A DNA stretch of 64,000 bases from Mytilus edulis (taxonomy: Eukaryota; Mollusca; Bivalvia; Mytilida; Mytilidae). A model generated the notes under the pieces. That model did not search any database. It saw only the letters and a list, made by a program, of their open reading frames with translations, and was not told the DNA's origin. Both the position numbers and the translations under genes were made by a program. Location: positions 7,406,207-7,470,206 of the forward strand of contig NC_092353.1 in the NCBI RefSeq assembly GCF_963676685.1, given 5' to 3'. Within the stretch, counting starts at the first letter, position 1, and each line of letters starts with the position of its first letter. Below are positions 10,022-22,131 of this stretch, in pieces.

Positions 10022-13000
10022 GACACATCAAGAAGCATCTCCTTTATTAACTTTTTGTATTGGAACATTAATGGTGGTTTACATGATAAACTTATTAAGC
10101 CAAATTTTTTATCTTACATTAAAACATATGATATTGTTATTTTGTCTGAGTGTTGGATTGATAAGTCATTTGATGATATTGTAGATGGTTATATTTGTAA
10201 GCCAGTCCCATTACTAAAAAGTAAATATAAACAAGGCGGTGGACTATATTTGTTAATAAAAAACTGTTTTGCAAAGTATGTTGAAGTAGTTGATATTCAG
10301 AACGATACAAATATATGGCTCAAGGTGTCAAAGGATATATCAACTTGTGGGTTTGATTATTTTATTGGATGTGTATATTTGCCTCCTGCCTATTCAAATT
10401 ATTATAAAATGTATAATTGTGATTTATTCTATGATTTGTTAAATTCTGTTGAAAAATATTCATCAGAAACGTCAAGGGTATTTTTACTAGGTGATATGAA
10501 TGCAAGAACTGCTATAGTTAATGATTTTATAATAAATAACAATGTATGTGGCCCAATTTTTGATAGTTTCAACCATATTTTGGGGTATGTAAGTGACACA
10601 TATCTACCAGTAAGAAGAAATCCAGATCAAAGTACTAATGAGTTCGGGTTAAAATTGTTAAATCTGTGTAGAAGCACTGGTCTACGTATTTTGAACGGTC
10701 GGCATAATGATGGCTTAGCTAATGACTATACATTTTGTGGTTCCCGGGGAATGAGTGTTGTGGACTACTTATTGGCTCCATATGACTTTTTACACATTAT
10801 AGACTAGTTTATTGTGTGTAAAATCACTTCTTTTAGTGACCATGCGCCTTTACATGTTCGTTTGCGGTGCATATTGCACGATTCACAAGAGCCTGAGCGT
10901 AACAGTGGTACGCCAAACAACTCATATGAAAGTTACCGATGGAAGGAATAGCTAAAAGATCAGTTTTATGAGTCTTTAACTTTAAACAGTGGTTCACTTA
11001 GCCAGATAGTATTTTCTGATACTGAAAAATCCCAAGATGGTATTGACAATTATGTTGAATCGTTTACTTCCATTTTGTTGGACATTATTTCACCATTCTT
11101 TTGTAACTCACATATTTCAAATGATACTTGTGACCGTACCTGTAGTAAGACGACCCGATATAAAGATGACAAACCATGGTTTAACTACGAGTGCAAAAGA
11201 CTTCGATCTATCTATACTAGTTCTTTGTATACATTTAATAGAGACAAAAATGTTGAAAATCATCAAATATTGATTTTGTCTAAAAGATAATACAAGCGTT
11301 TAGAAAATAAACTAAAACGAAAATATAAGCGTCAAGAGGGTGATATGATAGCTGCATTGCGTAAAAGCGACCCAAAGAAATATTATAAACTTTTTCAAAA
11401 GAAGAGAGCCAAAACTTCTGATGTGTCACTTTCTGAATTTTTCGAACATTTTAGAAATTTGGTAACAAATAATGGTATTAATGTGACAGTCGATACTCCA
11501 GAGTCCGTTTTCGACGTAACATATGATGTACTTGATCAAATTATTACACAAGATGAAATTTTGAAGTGTATTTTATACCTAAAACGTGGTAAAAGTCATG
11601 GTATTGATGGTACATTTAACGAGTTATTCATTGAATTTAGGGATATTCTGCTACCGTTCCTAGAGGAAATATTCAACAAGATATTAGCATCAGAACATTT
11701 TCCGAAATCTTGGGCACTCGCAGTGTTGATTCCTGTTTTTAAAAAAGGCGACTGTCCGATCGAGCGAACTATCGTGGAATCAGTTTAGTCAGTAATTTAG
11801 CGAAACTATTTACATCTATTATAAATTCAAGACTAATTAAATGGTCTGAGAATAATGATATTATTACAGATGCGCAATTTGGATTTCGCCCGGGTTGCAG
11901 CACTGTTGATGCAATTTATTCTTTGTTGACACTCGTTCAGAAAGCACTTTTCAAGAAAAAACGTTTATATTGCTGTTTCGTTGACTACAAAGCGGCATTT
12001 GACTCCGTAACCGGACTTAACTTATGATTGAAACTGTCAAGAGTTGGTATAGCAGGCAAATTACTGTCTGTTTTAAAATCAATGTATTCTACAGTAAAAG
12101 TATGTGTGAAAGTTGATGGTTTTTATTCTGAGCAGTTTACAAGTTCAGTTGGTCTTATGCAAGGGGAAGTTCTTTCTCCTATACTTTTTTCGTTATATGT
12201 AAATGACTTTGAAATGGAATTTCTACGTAATAGTAATATACCATATGAAGTGCAAGACCTGTCATTATTTTTACTTATGTATGCTGATGATATGATTTTA
12301 TTTTCTGATTCATTTATTGGCTTGCAAGATATGTTAGACACATTATTATTATATACTTGTAAATGGGGTTTGACTGTAAATATTGCCAAAACAAAAATTA
12401 TGGTATTTAGAAACGGAGGTTTTGTAAAAGACGAAGAAATTTGGTATTATGATGGCAATGCTATTGACATAGTGGATGAATTTTGTAGCCTTGGTGTACT
12501 GTTAAATTTTAACGGTAAATTTGTTAAAGCTCAAAAACATTTAAGTGAGCAAAGTAGAAAAGCTGTTTTTGGTTTAAAGTCGAAGGTTTTGTCATTATAT
12601 TTGAATGTTTTTACATATTTGAATTTATTTGATACTTACATTAGCAGTATTTTATGTTATGGTTGTGAAATATGGGGCTTCCATAAAGCTCCAAATATTG
12701 AAAAAAATACAAATTGATTTTTGCAAAAACATATTAGGTGTCAAACAATGTACAACAAATGTTATGGTTTATTTTGAATTGGGTAGATATCCTTTGATAT
12801 ATTTTAGAATGTACAAAATAGTCAAGTACTGGTTAAAATTGTTATCCACAAGCAACTGTATTCTTAAAAACTGCTACAGGGAACAACTGTTTAATTTCTG
12901 TAATATTAGAAGCAGTTGGATTTATCAACTACAACAATTATTATTTAACTTAATTAGGTATAACCAAGACAATTTGATTATTGATACAAATTTATTATTA

Positions 13001-13438
13001 TTTGTAAAAACAAGGATATATGATCAAGCCAAACAGACTTTGAATGATCAACTGAACGTTTCATCTAAGTGTTATTTACATAAATATATTGTCAATAATG
13101 TATGTTTACAGAATTATCTAACTAAACATATGAATTTTAGAGTGTATTTAACTCGCCTTAGATTGTCATCTCATAATTTGTCTGTTGAAGTAGGCCGTTA
13201 TCATGGGGTAAATAGGTTAGATAGAAAGTGTACTCTTTGTACTTTGAATATCACTGAAGATGAATTCCATTTTGTTGTACAATGTGAAAGCTATAGAGAC
13301 TTGAGGAGACAGTTTATTAAACCTTATTATTTAGTGCAACTTCTCAGCACTGAAAATGTAAAAGATTTGCATAATTTGTGTCAATTCTTGTTTAATACAC
13401 TTAATCATAGGATCAAACTGTTATTGGTCAATACTTGA
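10022..13438 (+). pseudogene. LINE ORF2: endonuclease and reverse transcriptase, broken
   Basis: An APE-type endonuclease comes first, with WNINGG at the start, LLGDMNART and SDHAPL. Reverse transcriptase follows, with GKSHGIDG, AQFGFRPGCSTVDA, FVDYKAAFDSV, GLMQGEVLSPILFSLYVND and the catalytic YADDMILF (about 12280). A C-terminal CTLCTLNITEDEFHFVVQC finger is near 13230. Breaks seen: TAG at 10805, TAG near 10948, TAA near 11288, a frameshift near 11758, TGA at 12025 and a frameshift in an A run near 12700. The domains are otherwise in the right order and full length, so decay is by point changes, not truncation. The true start is unclear; 10055 is TTG, not ATG. Confidence 0.9.
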
Positions 13439-13549
13439 TATTTATTTGCTTCTCTGATGTATTATGTCATGTAGTGTTATAGAAATGATGTATTTGTATT
13501 CATTGCACTGATAAGCATAATGTGCTTAAAGTAATACAGAATTGAATTG

Positions 13550-15442
13550 AATGTTCAAGCGTATTTCGATATTTAGGCTATTTCTTGATTTTCATGCGTA
13601 TTTTGGCATTTAGGTCTTCCGTAACCCCTCTAATGGTCATTGCGGCACATATCATTTATACTCAAGTTTTTCCTCTATCAATAAGCTTTAATGTGGTGTA
13701 TAAAATTTGCAATATTAGGGACTGAAGGGCTGTAGTAGTTCATTCCATTATTCAAAATAAGCTATTTCTTAATGTTCAAGCGTATTTCGATATTTAGGTC
13801 GTTCGTTACTTCTCTGAAATGCGTTGCGGAACTTGTTGACTATATACATTTTGTTCCTCTCGTAATAAGCTTTTGAATGAGGTATACGGTTTATCTATAA
13901 TTAGGGGCTAAATGGTCGCAGCAGTCCATTCCATTATTCAAAATATCCATTTCATTATTAAAAATTTGCTATTTCAAGCTTTTGAATGAGGTATACGGTT
14001 TATCTATAATTAGGGGCTAAATGGTCGCAGCAGTCCATTCCATTATTCAAAATATCCATTTCATTATTAAAAATTTGCTATTTCTTGATTTTCATGCGTA
14101 TTTTGGCATTTAGGTCCTCCGTAACCCCTCCAATGGTCATTGCGGCACATATCATTTACACTCAAGGTATTCCTATATCAATAAGCTTTAATTTGGTGTA
14201 TAAAATTTGCCTTTATTAGGGACTTAAGGGCTGTAGAAGTCCATTCCATTATTCAAAATAAGCTATTTCTTAAAGTTCAAGCGTATTTCGATATTTAGGT
14301 CGTTCGTTACTTCTCTAATATGCGTTGCGAAACTTGTTGACTATAAACATTGTGTTCCTCTCGTTATACGCTTTCGAATGAGGTATAAGGTTTATCTATA
14401 ATTAGGAGCTAAATGGTCGCAGCAGTCCATTCCATTATTCAAAATATCCATTTCATTATTCAAAATTGGCTATTTCTTGATTTTCATGCGTATTTTGGCA
14501 TTTATGTCCTCCGTAACGCCTCTAATGGTCTTTGCGACACATATCGTTTATATTCAGTTTATTCCTCTATCAATAAGCTTTAATTTGGTGTATAAAATTT
14601 GCCTTTATTAAGGACTAAAGGGCTGTAGTAGTCCATTCAATTATTCAAAATTGGCTCTTTTTGAATGTTCACGCGTATTTCGATATTTAAGTCCTTCGTT
14701 TCTCCTCTAATATGCTTTGCGGAACATATTGACTATATACATTTTGTTCCTCTCTTGATAAGCCTTCGATTGAGGTATAATACATATATCTGTAATTAGG
14801 GGCTGAATGGTCATAGCAGTCCATTCTATTATTCAAAATATCCATTTCATTATTCAAAACTGGCTCTTTCTCAATGTTCACGTGTATCGCGATATTTAAG
14901 TTCTTTGGTTTCTCCTCTCATATCTGTTGCGGAGCATATTGACTATATACCTTTTTTTTTCTCTCTTAATAAGCTTTCGATCGAGGTATAATATATATCT
15001 GTAATTAGGGGCTGAAGGATCCTGCTAGTCCATTCCATTATTCACAATATCCATTTCATTATTCAAAATTGGTTATTTTTCAATGTTCAGGCGTATTCCG
15101 ATATTTAAGTCCTTGTTTTTTCCTGTCATATCCGTTGCGGAACATATTGACTATATACCTTTTGTTGCTCACTTAATAAGCTTTCGATTGAGGTATAATA
15201 TATAACTGAAATTAGGGGCTGGAGGGTCATACCAGTCCATTCCATTATTCCAAATATCCATTTCATTATTCAAAATTGGCTCTTTCTGAATGTTCTCGCG
15301 TATTTCGATATTTAAGTCCTTTGTTACTCCTCTAATATGCGTTGCAGAACATATTGACTATATACCTTTTGTTCCTCTCTTAATAAGCTTTCGATCGAGG
15401 TATAATATATATCTGTAATTAGGGGTTGAAGGGTCCTGCCAG
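13550..15442. repeat. Satellite array, right segment
   Basis: About nine ~200-bp monomers of the same family. It ends near 15442, where a short GA run leads into unrelated sequence. The join at 13570-13580 is chimeric: the monomer jumps from ...GATATTTAGG to CTATTTCTTG, skipping part of the unit, which suggests recombination near the LINE. Confidence 0.92.
13866..14083. repeat. Local ~110-bp duplication within the satellite
   Basis: The block starting AAGCTTTTGAATGAGG at 13866 is repeated from 13977 with almost no change. The duplication is shorter than a monomer, so it breaks monomer periodicity. Confidence 0.8.
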
Positions 15443-16555
15443 AGTAGTAGAGAGAGAGAGCTGTTTGAGGCACCAAAAAAACGCTAAGGCGCTGACGTCA
15501 TATGGACAGTATGACTCACGTAGAACTTTGCCAATTCCATGAGTCACGACGGATGGACGCAAGTCATATTTGGTCATACGCGGTGCAACCATGAATTTGA
15601 CTCACTACATGAGTAATCAGGATGCAAGATCAGGGCAAAAAATCTAAAATTCTAATTAAATCAGTAAAGATAAATATAATTATGAAAATTGAATTTTAGC
15701 GTCACATAATGACTTATGTATTTTAGAAAATTAACTGAAATAATGTTGCATGCACATGTTTATGTTTGCGTGATAATTAAAGAATTGACCTTTCTAAGAA
15801 AAAAGTAAAATCACCAAAATATTGAACTCTGAGGAAAATTTATAACGGAACGTCCCTAATCAAATGGCAAAGTCAATGGACTGTCACATTCCTGACTTGG
15901 TACAGGCATAGTTTGTGAGATATCGACTAAAACTGGATCAGGTCAAAGGTCTAAGTCAACATTAAAAACCTTTAAAATACACTAAAAATCCTTTAAATAA
16001 AGTCAAAAACACATAATTCGCTATCTGGGTATTAACGTGACCTTGATCTTTGACCATGCGACCTTTGTCAAGGTCATTGGTCCCGAATGTGTTTTTGTCA
16101 TTGCTGAAGACCCCATAGATCTAGGAACTTTGGTTATATAGTAAACGCTGATTATTTTTTTTAAGAAACCTAAAACAGGGTTATGCCCCTTACAGAAAGG
16201 TCAAATCTCTTCGGTCATTATGTAACAAAGTTGCGCATTCTTGACTCAAACATTTTCCACTATTCAATACTTCTGTAAGTATTAAGGTTGCTGAGATTAT
16301 CTCATAACAAGGGTTAAGGTCAAAGATCAAGGTCAAGATACATTTGACCTTGAATTTTTTTTTCTTATTCACATGAATTGATAATGATTGGTGAAGATCC
16401 TAGGTGTCTACGACTTACGGTTTTTGAGTTTTGGTGGCCAACCAACTCTGGTTAAATTTTTAAAGGTTCATAACCCTCACAGTGAGTCGTTGAATCTTTT
16501 CGATCCAAACGTAACGAAGAACCGGAGTCTGGTCCTGAACAAACTTCACTCTTCG
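15443..16555. other. No gene seen; pieces of dispersed repeats
   Basis: Contains CCTGACTTGGTACAGGC near 15895, a signature of a dispersed mussel repeat, and a stretch rich in AAGGTCA / TGACCTT words (about 16040-16350). The reading frames are short and unconvincing. Confidence 0.5.
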
Positions 16556-17010
16556 CTTTTTTATGCCCAACCTACGATAGTAGAGGGGCATTATGTTTTC
16601 TGGTCTGTGCATCCTTCAGTCTGTGCGTCCGTCCCATTTCAGGTTAAAGTTTTTGGTCAAGGTACTTTTGGAAGAAGCTAAAGTCCAATCAACGTGAAAC
16701 TTAGTACATATGTTCCTTATGATATTTTCTTTCTTATTTTAAAACAAAATTAATCTTTTGACCCCATTTTCATGGTCCACTGAACATAGCAATTAAAAGT
16801 GTGAGTTTCAGGTTAAAGTTTTTGGTAAAGGTAGTTTCTAATAAAGTTAAAGTCCAATCAACTTGAAACTTAGTACACATGTTCCCTTTTGGTTGATCAA
16901 TTTACTTTTAAGGCCAAATTAGATTTTTTACCCAATTTCACGGTCCATTGAACATGGAAAATGATAATGCGAGTGGGGCATCCGTGTACTTTGGACACAT
17001 TCTTGTTTTC
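16556..17010. repeat. Dispersed repeat, copy 1 (with internal duplication)
   Basis: Shares with 18090-18395 the ordered blocks CATTATGTTTTCTGGT, AAAGTTTTTGGTCAAGG, AAGTCCAATCAAC, TTAGTACA, ATGTTCCCT and GGGGCATCCGTGTACT. The block AGGTTAAAGTTTTTGGT...TTAGTACA occurs twice inside this copy. I recognise it as a very common bivalve interspersed repeat, class unknown to me. Confidence 0.75.
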
Positions 17011-17543
17011 GAATATTACGGTTACGGTGTTGGAACGATAACAAGGCTTTTTGGTTTCGGTGTGATTACTCCGAACCGACATTTTTTTTTTCGACCCACA
17101 GGGTGAGTTCCAGACATTTTAATTAGGAGATTATAAAAATATGCACTTTATAACTACATGCAGGTTAATCAATTACATAATAAAGGAAATAAAAAGACGA
17201 AACAGAATATGAAAATAGGGGCTAAAATGTTCGGTACTGCAGAAACAACTACTTGAACTTATTTTCAAATAAGACATCTCCTTTATTTTGTCATAAAAAC
17301 AGAATTACAAAATAGCGATAAGACTTAACTTTTATTTAAAAATGAAGTTATCATCCAGAAAACTGCGTTTGAAGATAAAAGATCAAAATATGTTTTTATT
17401 TATAACATGCATATTATGAATCTTTTATTGTTGATGCGTTTTTCTGTGTATATCGTCATTGTATCACTTTTTATGCAAGCTGCAGGAGTATTCCTGAAAT
17501 GGAGCCGACATATTTTCATTTGATTGTGATAATATATTCTCAC
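17011..17543. other. No gene seen
   Basis: Non-coding sequence, on the intron side of the orphan OAS exon (minus strand). No second OAS exon is recognisable here. Confidence 0.5.
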
Positions 17544-17732
17544 CTTTTAGACTTCATCTGGTCTGTATTTTCCCTTTACATTATTCTTTATAATATCACT
17601 GACATTCTTGATGACACTTTTAAATACTGTTCTGTATGCATCACTCGTTTCAACATGGTTTCTAATAAATACTTCTAAATCATGTTCACTCCGAATAGAA
17701 TCCATTGGAACATTTGCCACTGCCATCGTGTA
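17544..17732 (-). CDS. Orphan OAS-like first coding exon (copy B)
   Basis: A 189-bp exon, exactly as long as the first coding exon of the downstream gene copy at 28633-28821. It is bounded by an AG acceptor (minus strand, before TACACG-ATG) and a strong GTGAG donor. The ATG at 17726 opens about 59 codons, including DLEVFIRNHVE and GKYRPDEV, then an in-frame TAA followed by AAG at the donor. It corresponds to the N-terminal helical part of 2'-5' oligoadenylate synthetases. The two copies differ at many amino acids yet both stay open up to the same TAA. No later exons are visible to the left before the satellite array. It may be a partial duplicate, or the rest may lie beyond the window. Confidence 0.65.
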
Positions 17733-18085
17733 CTAGATTTGTTTACATTGAAAAAGAAAACACGATAAAGATATAATACATTGATTTATATTATTATGAA
17801 TAGTCGATTGTAAACGCCTGTAGTTTTTGCGCCGCTAAATGACCTTAATCAAAATTTCTCGGAAAGAAGATGTTATTTAAGTTTTACTTTAGATTTAAAT
17901 ATCTTAATATATACACAAGGTTACTTAATTTAAATATCAAGGTCGAGCACTAGGTTAAGAAAGAAACAAATTAAAGGTATACGTTGATCTATCTGCCAAT
18001 ATTGATCACAATAATATAAACAGCTGAAACCCTGCTCCAGGTGTTGGATTTTCTCTATGTCATTGTATGTGTTGAAGTCAAATTG
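17733..18085. other. No gene seen
   Basis: AT-rich non-coding sequence upstream of the orphan exon. A 5' untranslated exon is possible, because the exon begins with an acceptor, but none can be placed. Confidence 0.4.
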
Positions 18086-18475
18086 GTGGCCTTCGGCTGT
18101 CTTATGCTTCATTTATGGGCATGATGTTTTCTGGTATGTGCGTCCGTTTGTCTGTTCGTCCGTTCATTCATTTTTTGTTCGTCCGACTGACACGCGTCAG
18201 ATGAAAGTTTTTGGTCAAGGATTTTGTTTTAATGAGGTTGAAATACAATCAACTTGAATCTTAGTACACATGTTCCCTATGATGTGATCTATCTAATTTT
18301 AATGCCAAATTATATTTTTTTCCCAATTTCACGGTCCGCTGAACATAGAAAGTGATTGTGCAAGTGAGACATCCGTGTACTAGGGACAGCTCCTTGTTGC
18401 TCCTTCGTCAGGTTGGCGTCTCTTTGACATACTTCCCAATTCAATTCTCAATTTTATATGTATATTTGGTTGTGC
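18086..18475. repeat. Dispersed repeat, copy 2, with a second repeat tail
   Basis: 18090-18395 matches the blocks of 16556-17010 in a single, undoubled arrangement. 18400-18470 (GTCTCTTTGACATA...CTCAATTTTATATG) resembles the fragment at 58850-58960. Confidence 0.7.
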
Positions 18476-19459
18476 CGATTGCTAATACCATTTAACAGCT
18501 TCGATCATAATATTTATATATATCGAACAACACACAATGAGTCTAGGGTACTTTAGAAATCGTTAGATGTTATGGTGATGTCGACTCGTCATCGTATCTC
18601 GGTTTTCCTTGTCTTTTCAGGTTTTAAATAACTTGTTCGTTTGTCTACAAAGTAGCAAACAAAGAGAAACTCAGTTAAATGTCCCCTGCGGAAACTACTT
18701 CACCATGTAGACATTCAGAAGATAGTTCACAAAAATGAGTATTCTATGAATTGTTAACAATACTTGTTTGCCAATAGTACGTGTAAAAGGATTTCTGATC
18801 ACAAAGAAGCAATTGTGTAGCATTAGGGAGTACTTCGTTTTGTTTAGTTTTTCGTTATTTAATAACATAAACGGTACATATCTAAACAAGACACGTATGT
18901 CTCTTCAGTGATGCTCAAAACATTTTAAAAATCCAAAACTCATAGGAACGGAAGGGTCGATGTTTTAAAATGAAGTCGTATGATTGTCAATACTTGTAAC
19001 ACAACGATCAATAAAGATTAAAACAACAAAGATTAAACAATAACAGGTCAGTGTACTGAGGAAAACCAAAACCGTATAGTTATCTATAAATAGCAGTGAA
19101 TGCAAATATTTAAAAAGAGAAAAACAAACTGACAGTTGTTAACCATTTGTTTCCGTATTGAATTTACCTTGGAGTTTTTGTGATTTTACTTTCTGATTTA
19201 TTGTAAGAATCCGCTCATTTTGTTTAAGATCAGCGAAAAAACATTTAGTGACATTATGTTATAAAGTATCACCTCCAATTTATTATGGCCATGATAACAT
19301 GCTTGACCTGTAAATGTTCTTTGTTAATTGCATGTAAACAGTTCATCAAAATTGTAAGATACCATAAATGCAGTCAATTTAGTTTGATACGGTACACCAC
19401 GGCAACAAAACTTGAAATTAATTTCGCTTGCGATACATTCGCCAAATGATATATCACTT
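18476..19459. other. No gene seen
   Basis: AT-rich, no recognisable coding exon, RNA gene or structured repeat. Confidence 0.45.
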
Positions 19460-19914
19460 TATAGGTTGCATTTATGTAAATATTGGCAATGCAATTTCCC
19501 ATAGGAACTCCTTTTACGGCTCAAACTGTACCACTTTTACTATGAAGTTTTGAAAAAAATCTTATCCTAGAATTGAAAATTCATTTGCACCACAATTTTT
19601 TCAAAGGTTAAAATATAGGGCTGTGTGGAATATTTTCAACGTTTATATGCCCTGAACTTCTCAGAGTTTAAACTAACACTAATTTTCTTAACTACCCCGA
19701 CCTCGAATGAAAGGTTGCCAAAGATCTCAATGTTAACAATATGCACATGTAAATGTAATGGTAACATTTCCAAGTTATGTCTCTGTGAGATGGAACACAG
19801 AGAGCATAACTGGGAACCAGTATATAAACAAAATTATTTTTTTATGAATATTCAAGATCTCTCCAATAGAGTCGTATTTTGAGAAACAGCTGTATTTACA
19901 AAGTGCAACCTATA
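19460..19914. mobile_element. MITE-like TIR element, copy 1
   Basis: 455 bp with inverted ends TATAGGTTGCATTT...AAGTGCAACCTATA. The inverted match runs about 25 bp with mismatches. TATA at both ends suggests a TA or TATA target duplication, as in Tc1/mariner-like or similar non-autonomous elements. The 85-codon frame inside is not conserved in the second copy and is not a gene. Confidence 0.82.
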
Positions 19915-21142
19915 CAAACGAATATTCAAATAGAAAACTCTCTAAAATCAGTTTTTTCCACATTAGTACTCATTTATTAGAATTATAGCCTGAAAGAAAT
20001 CACTGCGTATACTCCAACTTTTTCTTTACTGTACATTTTATACCCTCTCCCCTGTTTCAATTTTTTAAAGAATTTGAAAACAAGACTTTAATTATTGCCA
20101 GCTTACCCTATTTGCATATTTTCTGATACAAAAATGCCTAGAACCTGTTTTAAACTGTTTTGATAACATATTGAAAGCATATTAGAATACTATAAACATA
20201 ATGTTTAGCAGTCAATCATTACAACATTCAAGATTATATAAAGTGTACAATCCAGCCTCTGTCTCCAGTCCACATCTTACTGCATGCCTATTTGTCAATT
20301 AAAGTAAACATTTTCTGACTCAAATGGTCAATTTAGAATTATTGTCACAACAGTATCACCTGTTACCATACATCTGACACAATTTATCTAATATATATAC
20401 TAGAAGTGTTCAAACAAAGCCATATTTTCAATAGTTGTATGTATGCAGATATCAGTCTGAGATATAAATTCACTTGATATGTTATAGAGATGACTGCTAA
20501 CATCTGATTTTTGCATAACTTCCGAGCATAGTTATTGTTATCTATATCAAGAACTTTAAAAACATAAAATCATAGCATTTACAACTTAAATTATTTGTTT
20601 TATGACCCAGGGGTAGGCAACTTTCTAAGTTTTTTGCCCCTGGGGCCTCAAATTTCCTAAATCATTCTGCTTTTTCTAGCAATTGGGAATATTTAGTACA
20701 TATTCAGGATAGAACACACTATTGTAAGTTTTGTTGAGATATTTTTGTTTTTCTAGCGTGTATTTATTATGTCGTGGTGATGAAAAAGCAGATTTGGGTG
20801 TTGTGGCTTACTTTTGGGTTATTGAAAGGACACACACACCCCATAAATAATATTCAGGAAGGATCTATTAATTTCAATGACTGCGAAGAGTAAATATAAG
20901 CACTTCTTGACAATTTAACTTACAAATATGCAAATATAATGAATTCATTTTGTATCCAGCACTTTAAGTAAACTATGCATACTGTAAACTGTGAATTTAT
21001 GCTGAGTCATCATATGTAAGGGCCAGGATTCTATCAATCTTCATTAAATATTTATAAAACTTCATATTTGAGTTAATTTCTTTAACATCTGTGAAATAAA
21101 GCAAATTTGATTAAATTCTGAAGGTTCCCCTTTTTCACCCTA
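19915..21142. other. Spacer between two MITE-like copies; no gene seen
   Basis: 1.2 kb of AT-rich DNA with no recognised feature. Confidence 0.45.
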
Positions 21143-21594
21143 TATAGGTTGCATTTCTGTAAATATTGACAATGCAATTTCCAATACGAACTCCTTTTAC
21201 GGCTCAAACTGTACCACTTTTACTATAAAATTTGAAATCTTATCCTAAAATTGAAAGTTCATTTGCACCACAATTTTTTTTCAAAGGTCAACATATAGGG
21301 CTGTGCGGAATATTTTCAACGTTTATATGCCCTGAACTTCTTAGAGTTTAAACTAACACTTATTTTCTAAACTACCCCTACCTCGAATGAAAGGTTACCA
21401 CAGATCTCAATGTAAACAATATGCACATGTAAATGTACTGGTAAAATTCCCAAGTTATGTCTCTGTGAGATGGAACACAGAGAGCAGAACTGAAAACCAG
21501 TATGTAAACAAAATTAATTTTCTATGAATATTTAAGATCTCCCCAAAAGAGGCGTGTTTTGAGAAACAGCTGTATTTACAAAGTGCAACCTATA
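21143..21594. mobile_element. MITE-like TIR element, copy 2
   Basis: Same orientation and ends as 19460-19914, with scattered substitutions and small indels. TATA again flanks GGTTGCA...TGCAACC. Confidence 0.82.
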
Positions 21595-22131
21595 GATTCG
21601 AAGTCAATTTATTAAACGGACAAACAGGACTTAGACAAGTTTAAACACATGCATACTAGGTACAATAATTTCGATAAAATTAAAATTTTAAGATTTTTTT
21701 ATGTGATTTTACAGATAAAAAATAGTTTCATAACAAGTTTGTGTAATCAACTATTCCTATTGTATTCAATACATGTCACCTACACGTCATAGGAAGATTG
21801 CAAAATTATGATGTTGAAGTTGCTTATAGCATTGTTTGAGGATTTCTGTCTCATATACCAGATTTGGTAATGTATTTTGTCCGACATAATAATGTTTGTG
21901 TACAATCATTAATTGTCTTTATATATTTTCATACATATACCACAGACAAAAATTAATAACAAGTAAAAACAAAAACATTTAGTAATAATGTTTCATGTGC
22001 TTAATGATGTTTATCCCAGCAAAACGCATAAAGTCAATAAAATACAGAAGTTTAATAACATCTCTAATGACGGTTTCATATTACTGTTTTTTTTAAAAAT
22101 CCATGTCATATGTTAATAAAGACAATTGCAG
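21595..22131. other. Downstream of OAS-like gene; no other gene seen
   Basis: The 3' flank of the minus-strand OAS-like gene. ATTAAA (minus strand) near 22050 could serve as a variant polyadenylation signal about 80 bp past the stop. Nothing else recognised. Confidence 0.4.

Larger units (their letters stand above)
8705..13549 (+). mobile_element. Two-ORF LINE (non-LTR retrotransposon) inserted in the satellite
   Basis: An ORF1 of L1 ORF1p type is followed by an endonuclease plus reverse transcriptase ORF2. There is a short 3' end with an ATTGA-type repeat, and satellite resumes at about 13550. No clear target duplication is seen and the 5' boundary is only approximate. ORF2 has several stops and two frameshifts, so the copy is dead. 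The clade is uncertain: the reverse transcriptase motif GLMQGEVLSPILF and the C-terminal Cys-His motif fit the broad I/Jockey/CR1 group better than L1. Confidence 0.9.

Noticed and set aside
19625..19882. 85-codon plus-strand frame
   Set aside because: It lies inside a MITE-like element and is not kept open in the second copy.
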